The position numbers were made by a program, and so were the translations under genes. The notes under the pieces are model-generated. The model was not told the origin of the DNA, searched no databases, and was given only the letters and a program-made list of their open reading frames with translations. Of a stretch of DNA of 64,000 bases, positions 58,584-64,000 are shown piece by piece. This DNA comes from Panopea generosa (taxonomy: Eukaryota > Mollusca > Bivalvia > Adapedonta > Hiatellidae): positions 3,213,920-3,277,919 of the forward strand of contig CM055905.1 of the NCBI GenBank assembly GCA_029582155.1. The letters run 5' to 3'. How positions within the stretch are numbered: position 1 is the stretch's first letter; every line of letters begins with the position of its first letter.

Positions 58584-59410
58584 GTAATGTAATATAACAC
58601 ATACACACAACATATGTGTACATGTAACAATACCCTTTTAGAAAATGCTTAATATAAAAATTACACTCTGAACAAAGATGAACTGTGTTATATAGATTAT
58701 TTAATTTATTGTGTTGTTAAAATAAAATTTCTTAAAGTAAAATACAATAATAACATTTCACGAGACCAAACATTTTGACTGGCCATAGTAAATCGTATTC
58801 TTTGCAAAGCACATTTGGATTTTGGCATGTTTTACGACAAGTCATGCACTATTTTCTTTACAATTTGGCCATGGTTTTTCAAGTTTTTTTAATTAATATT
58901 GACTTAACGTTATCTATTTTAACAACAAGAGGTACGTCTGTGGTACGCAGAATGTATATTCTGTGCAAAGATTTGCACAAAAAATGCATTTATTGTTTAT
59001 CATATATATATATGTATATAAAGAATACCGTGTTAGTATCTGATATCATTAACTTTAGCCGAGACCTTGTTTTTTTCCTACCAAAACTTATTAAGTTTAT
59101 AATACTACACATCTACAATGTATTCTATTGATCTTGTTAATATTTCAATATCGTTTTTTATTCATTTTAAGTAAACTTAAAAGTAGTTCCGTCCAGGTCA
59201 GTTTGTATAAGTATACATAACAACGACATGAAGTATACATAATGATGTCAAGTGCCTTATAAACATCCAATGACGTGATAAACCTATGTTAATCAGGCAG
59301 GCAGTTTATCAACAGATATGAATGCATTGACATGATAAAAATAACGGTTCCATCCCAAATTTCTTAAATCATGCTATCACATAATTAACGGTGCAAGTGT
59401 TTAATTTAAG
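58584..59410. other. Intron 6 of copy B
   Basis: Counterpart of intron 6 in copy A; no element recognised. Confidence 0.4.
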
Positions 59411-59581
59411 TGGACGGGAAATGGTCAAACTGGTCATCATGGACATCATGCACGGCCACATGTGGTAATACAACACAGACACGTATCCGGACATGTACGA
59501 ACCCTGCCCCTGTAGATGATGGCTAAGACTGTACAGACAGTAAGATGGAAACTAAAACATGTTCCTTAGAACCTTGTCCAC
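59411..59581 (+). pseudogene. Copy B exon 7 (TSP1 with in-frame stop)
   Basis: 171 bp, [33 protein letters not shown], then TAA at 59,524-59,526, then [18 protein letters not shown]. Splice sites are intact (ttaatttaag acceptor, CCAC|GTAAGA donor). Length equals copy A, so the only disabling change is the stop. Confidence 0.8.
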
Positions 59582-59624
59582 GTAAGAATCAATGTTATTG
59601 GTAATCTGTTATAGTTTGCTAACT

Positions 59625-62600
59625 GTTTCTCTCTGTATGTGGTAAGTAATCTCAGTTCTCGTATAATCGACAATAATTCCTCTAACGAAATGTTTCTGTT
59701 TGCTACTTGCCTCTCTCTGTATAAATGTCCCCAATTACTAATTTTGTCAACTCGGTTTACGAATAATTTACAATAATTCCTCCTATATAATGTTTGTGTT
59801 TGCTACGTGTCTCTCTCTGTATGTGATTCCTCAATTACTTGTTTTCTTAACATAGTTTTCGTACAGTTTACACTCTCTCTGTATGTGTGCTCAATGGCTC
59901 ATTTTGTCAACTCGGGTTTTGTTAAGTTTACAATAATTGCTCCAATTTAATACTCGTTTCTCTTTTTATATATGTCCTCAATTATTCAATTCATTTTATC
60001 AACTCAGTTTTCGTTCAGTTTACAATAATTCCTCCAACGTAAAGTTTCTGTTTACTACCTGTCTCTTTTTGTATATGTGTTCTCAATTACTCATTTTGTC
60101 GACCCAGTTTTTCTTTAACATAACGTTTCTGTTAACTAACAGTCTCTCTCTGTATATGTGTCCATAATTAATTTTATCATCTCAGTTTTCGTACACTTTA
60201 CAGTAATTCCTCCAATATTATACATGTTTCTCCTTCTATATATGTCCTGATTTATTCAATTCATTTGATCAACTTGGTTTTCGAACAGTTTACAATAATT
60301 CCTCCAATATTATACTTGTCTCTCCTTCTATATATGTCTTCAATTATTCAATTCATTTGATCAACTTAGTTTTCGTACAGTCTACAAATATTCCTTCAAT
60401 ATTATACTTGTCTCTCCTTCTATATATGTCCTCAATTATTCAATTCATTTGATCAACTCAGTTTTCGTACAGCTTACAATAATTCCTCCAATATTATGCT
60501 TGTCTCTCCTTCTATATATGTCCTCAATTATTCACTTCATTTGATCAACCCAATTTTCGTACAGTTTACAATAATACCTCCAGTATTATACTTGTCTCCT
60601 TCTATTCATGACCTCAATTATTCAATTAATTTTGTCAACTCGGTTTTCGTACAGTCTTCAATAATTCCTTCAATGTAAAATTTCTGTTTTGTACCTGTCT
60701 GTCTCTGTACATTTGTCCCCAATTACTCATTTGTTCAACTCAGTTTTCGTATAATTTACAACAATTCCTCAAACTTAATGTTTCTGTTTGCTACATGTCT
60801 CTCTCCATATACTTGTTCCCAATTACTCATTTTGTCAACTCAGTTTTCGTATAATTTACAACAATTCCGCCAACGTAATGTTTCTGTTTGAAACTGGTCT
60901 CTCTCCGTATATAATTTACAACAATTCCTCCAACGTAATGATTATGTTTGTTACTTGTTTATCTATTTCGATTTGGTCCTCAGTTACTCATTTTATCAAC
61001 TCAGTTTTCATTTAATTTACAATATTCCTCCAACGTAATGTTTCGGTTGACTACTTGTCTCTCTCTGTACATGTGTTTCCAATTATTCATTTGGTAAACT
61101 TAGTTTTCCTACAATTTACAATAAATCTTCCAATATAATAAATCTGTTTGCTAATTTTCTCTCTTTCTATATGTGTCCTCAATTACTCAATTTATAAACT
61201 CAGTTTTTGTATAGTTTACAATAGTTTTGTCTATGTATGTGTGTCCTCAATTACACATTTTTTAACTCGGTTTTCCTATAATTTGCAATAATTCCTTTAA
61301 CATAGTGTATGTGTTAACTACCAGTCTTTCTGTATATGTGTCCTCAATTACTAATTTTATCATCTCAGTTTTCGTACAGTCTACAATAATTCCTCCAACG
61401 TAATATTTCTGTTAACTACCTGTCTGTCTCTGTATTTGAGTTCTCAATTACTCATTTTATCAACTCAGTATTCGTTCAGTTCACAAGAATTCCTCCAACG
61501 TAAAGTTTCTGTTTACTTCCAGTCTCTCTCTGTATATGTGTCCTCAACTACTCATTTTATCAACTCAGCATTCGTTCAGTTTACAATAATTCCTCAAACA
61601 TAATGTTTCTGTTTACTTCCTGTCTGTCTCTGTATATGTGTACTAATTACTCATTGTATCAACTCAATATTCGTTCAGTTAACAATAAATTCTCCAACGT
61701 AAAGTGTCTGTTTATTACCTGTCTGTCTCTGTATATGTGCCCTCAATTACTCAATTCATCAACATAGTATTCGTTCAGTGAACAATTATTCTTCTAACAT
61801 AATGTTTCTGTTTACTTCCTGTCTCTCTGTATATGTGTCCTCAATTACTCATTTTATCAACTCAGTATTCGTTCAGTTTCTATTAAGTCCACGAACGTAA
61901 TATTTCTGTTTACTACCTATATGTCTCTATATATGTGTCCTCAATTACTCATTTTATCAACTCTGTATTGTTCAGTTTACAATTATTCCTCCAACGTAAT
62001 GTTTCTGTTAACTACCTGTCTGTCTCTGTATATGTGTCCTCGATTACTCAAATCATCAACTAAGTATTCGTTCAGTTAACAATAATTCCTCCAACGTAAT
62101 ATTTCTGTTAACTACCTGTCTGTCTCTGTATATGTGTCCTCAATTACTGATTTTACCAACTCAGTATTCGTTCAGTTTACAATAATTCCTCCAACATAAT
62201 GTTTCGGTTAACTACCAGTCTCTCTCTGTATATGTGTCCTCAATTACTGATTTTATCAACTCAATTTCGTACAGTCAACAATAATTCCTCCAACGTAATG
62301 TTTCTGTTTACTACCAGTCTCTTTCTGTATATGTGTCCTCAATTATTCATTTTATCAACTCAGTATTGTTCAGTTTACAATTATTCCTTCAGCGTAATGT
62401 TTCTGTTAACTACCTTTCTGTCTCTGTATATGTGTCTTCAATAACTCATTTCATCAATTTAGTATTCGTTCAGTTTACAATAATTCCTCCAACGTAATAT
62501 TTCTGTTAACTACCTGCCTGTCTCTGTATATGTGTCCTCAATTATTCAATTTATCAACTTAGTATTCGTTCAGTTTACAATAATTCCTCCAACGTAATGT

Positions 62601-64000
62601 TTCTGTTAACTACCTGTCTGTCTCTGTATATGTGTCCTCAATTATTCATTTTATCAAATCATATTCGTTCAGTATACAAGAATTCCTCCAACGTAATGTT
62701 TCTGTTAACTACCTGTCTGTCTCTGTATATGTGTACTAATTACTCATTTTATCAACTCAGTATTCGTTCAGTTTACAATAATTCCTCCAACATAATGTTT
62801 CGGTTAACTACCAGTCTCTCTCTGTATATGTGCCATCAATTATTCATTTTATCAACTTAGTATTCGTTCAGTTTAAAATAATTCTTCTTACGTAATGTTT
62901 CTGTTAACTACCTGTCTTTCTCTGTATATGTGTCATCAATTATTCATTTTATCAACTTAGTATTTGTTCAGTTTATAATAATTCCTCCAACGTAATATTT
63001 CTGTTAACCACCTTTCTGCCTCTGTATATGTGTCATCAACTATTCATTTTATCAACTTAGTATTTGTTCAGTTTACAATAATTACTCCAACGTTAAGTTT
63101 CTGTTAACTACCTGCCTGTCTCTGTATATGTGCCCTCAATTACTCAATTCATCATCTCAGTTTTCGTACAGTCTACAATAATTCCTCCAACGTAAAGTTT
63201 CTGTTTACTACCAGTCGCTCTCTGTATATGTGTCCTCAATTATTCATTTTATCAACTTAGTATTCGTTCAGTTTACAATAATTCTTCTAACGTAATGTGT
63301 CTGTTAACTACCTGTCTGTCTCTGTATATGTGTTCTCAAAAACTTATTTTATCAACTCCGAATTCGTTCAGTTAATAATTATTATTCTTCTAACGTAATG
63401 TTTCTGTTTACTACCTGTCTCTCTCTGTATATGTGTCCTCAATTGCTTATTTGAACAACTCAGTATTTGTTCAGTTTACAATAATTCTTCTAACGTAATG
63501 TTTCTGTTTATAACCTGTCTCTCTCTCTATGTATATGTGTCCTCAATGACTTATTTTATCAACTCAGTATTTGTTCAGTTTACATTAATTCTTCCAACGT
63601 CATGTTTTAGTTTACTACCTGTCTCTGTCTGTATATGTGTCCTCAATTACTCATTTTATCAATTCAGTATTCGTTCAATTTACAATAATTCTTCTAACGT
63701 TATGTTTCTGTTAACTACCTGTCTGTCTCCGTGTATGCGTCCTCAATTATTTATTTTATCAACTCTGAATTCGTTCATTTAACCCTTCTTCTTCTTCTTA
63801 CGTAATGTTTCTGTTTACTACCTGTCTCTCTCTGTATATGTGTCCTCAGTTGTTTATTTTTTCAACTTAGTATTCGTTCAGTTTACAATAATTCTTCTAA
63901 CGTAATGTTTGTTTCTACTACCTTTCTCTGTCTGTATATGTGTCCTCAATGACTTATTTTATCAATTCAGTATTCGTTCAGTTTACAATAATTCTTCTAA
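59625..64000. repeat. About 100-bp tandem array, copy B side, runs off the window
   Basis: At least 43 units of the family following exon 7 of copy A, again with tttctgttaactacctgtct, gtctctgtatatgtgtcctc and cagtttacaataattcctcc. Units near 60,200-60,560 form a shorter subfamily with tatacttgtctctccttcta. The open frames are artefacts. The array continues past the right edge. Confidence 0.92.

Larger units (their letters stand above)
52863..59581 (+). pseudogene. LU-ShKT-TSP1 gene, copy B, partial and probably decaying
   Basis: Seven exons match copy A exons 1-7: 52,863-52,881, 53,642-53,689, 54,501-54,580, 57,070-57,138, 57,609-57,729, 58,470-58,583 and 59,411-59,581. All GT-AG sites and phases are kept. 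Differences: LU Cys at SDC is Gly (SDGQTE), the first Cys of the CC pair is Arg (CQERCPVTRCN), ShKT lacks three residues (9-bp deletion, CTDMNC), and TSP1 has a stop TAA at 59,524-59,526 where copy A has TTA. If transcribed, the product would end inside TSP1. Exons for the second TSP1 and C1q would lie beyond the window, past the array. It could be a pseudogene or a truncated secreted LU-ShKT protein; I favour decay. Confidence 0.7.
51005..59625. repeat. Segmental duplication, copy B
   Basis: Counterpart of 28,250-36,260, same orientation, with about 23 kb between matching points. Two insertions in B (about 51,545-51,912 and 52,897-53,232) and one missing segment of about 130 bp account for most length differences. 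Confidence 0.9.

Noticed and set aside
28250..59625. Assembly artefact (two haplotypes joined) as explanation for copies A and B
   Set aside because: Not excluded, but the copies are separated by unique sequence, the remaining exons of copy A and different-sized arrays, which fits a real tandem duplication better; listed as something to test.

Overview
This is eukaryotic, AT-rich genomic DNA with long introns, GT-AG exons, SINE and MITE insertions and an exceptional load of tandem repeats. The gene content (a GH10 glycosidase with an N-terminal carbohydrate-binding domain, and a secreted protein combining C1q, thrombospondin type 1, ShK-like and Ly6/uPAR domains) points to a lophotrochozoan, most likely a bivalve mollusc. 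That assignment is inference from domain content, not a species identification. By adding up array boundaries I estimate that about 28 kb (roughly 45%) of the window is tandem repeat.

Left part, minus strand (about 3.1-21.6 kb): seven exons of a GH10 endo-1,4-beta-xylanase-like gene were rebuilt by splice-phase matching. It starts at a signal-peptide exon at 21,570 with a TATA box just upstream, continues through a CBM-like jelly-roll region, and enters the GH10 domain near 3.6 kb. The catalytic part lies beyond the left edge. Its introns hold a 76-bp satellite (7.5-12.7 kb) and a 33-bp minisatellite (14.9-20.2 kb). The second lies between inverted copies of a 30-bp end sequence that is nearly the same as the repeat unit. 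Further left are a MITE, a TG microsatellite and a 26/52-bp array at the window edge.

Middle (22-28 kb): a 31-bp array, an orphan minus-strand terminal exon, a decayed LINE reverse-transcriptase C-terminus, a TG microsatellite, a 24-bp array and a second 31-bp array family.

Right part, plus strand (29.7-43.0 kb): a complete nine-exon gene, copy A, encodes a predicted 396-residue secreted protein with the order signal peptide, Ly6/uPAR (LU) domain, ShKT domain, TSP1, TSP1, C1q. Every module boundary is phase 1. I do not know this domain combination as a described family; it is the main candidate for something new. Its later introns carry 100-bp, 15-bp and 41-bp arrays.

From about 51.0 to 59.6 kb the first seven exons with their introns and flanking arrays recur as copy B. 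Copy B has intact splice sites but has lost two LU cysteines, carries an in-frame stop in its first TSP1 exon and has taken up two retroposon-like insertions. Its later exons, if present, lie beyond the right edge. The 31-bp array before copy B and the 100-bp array after it are both much longer than those around copy A, and the visible ends of the duplication fall inside these arrays.
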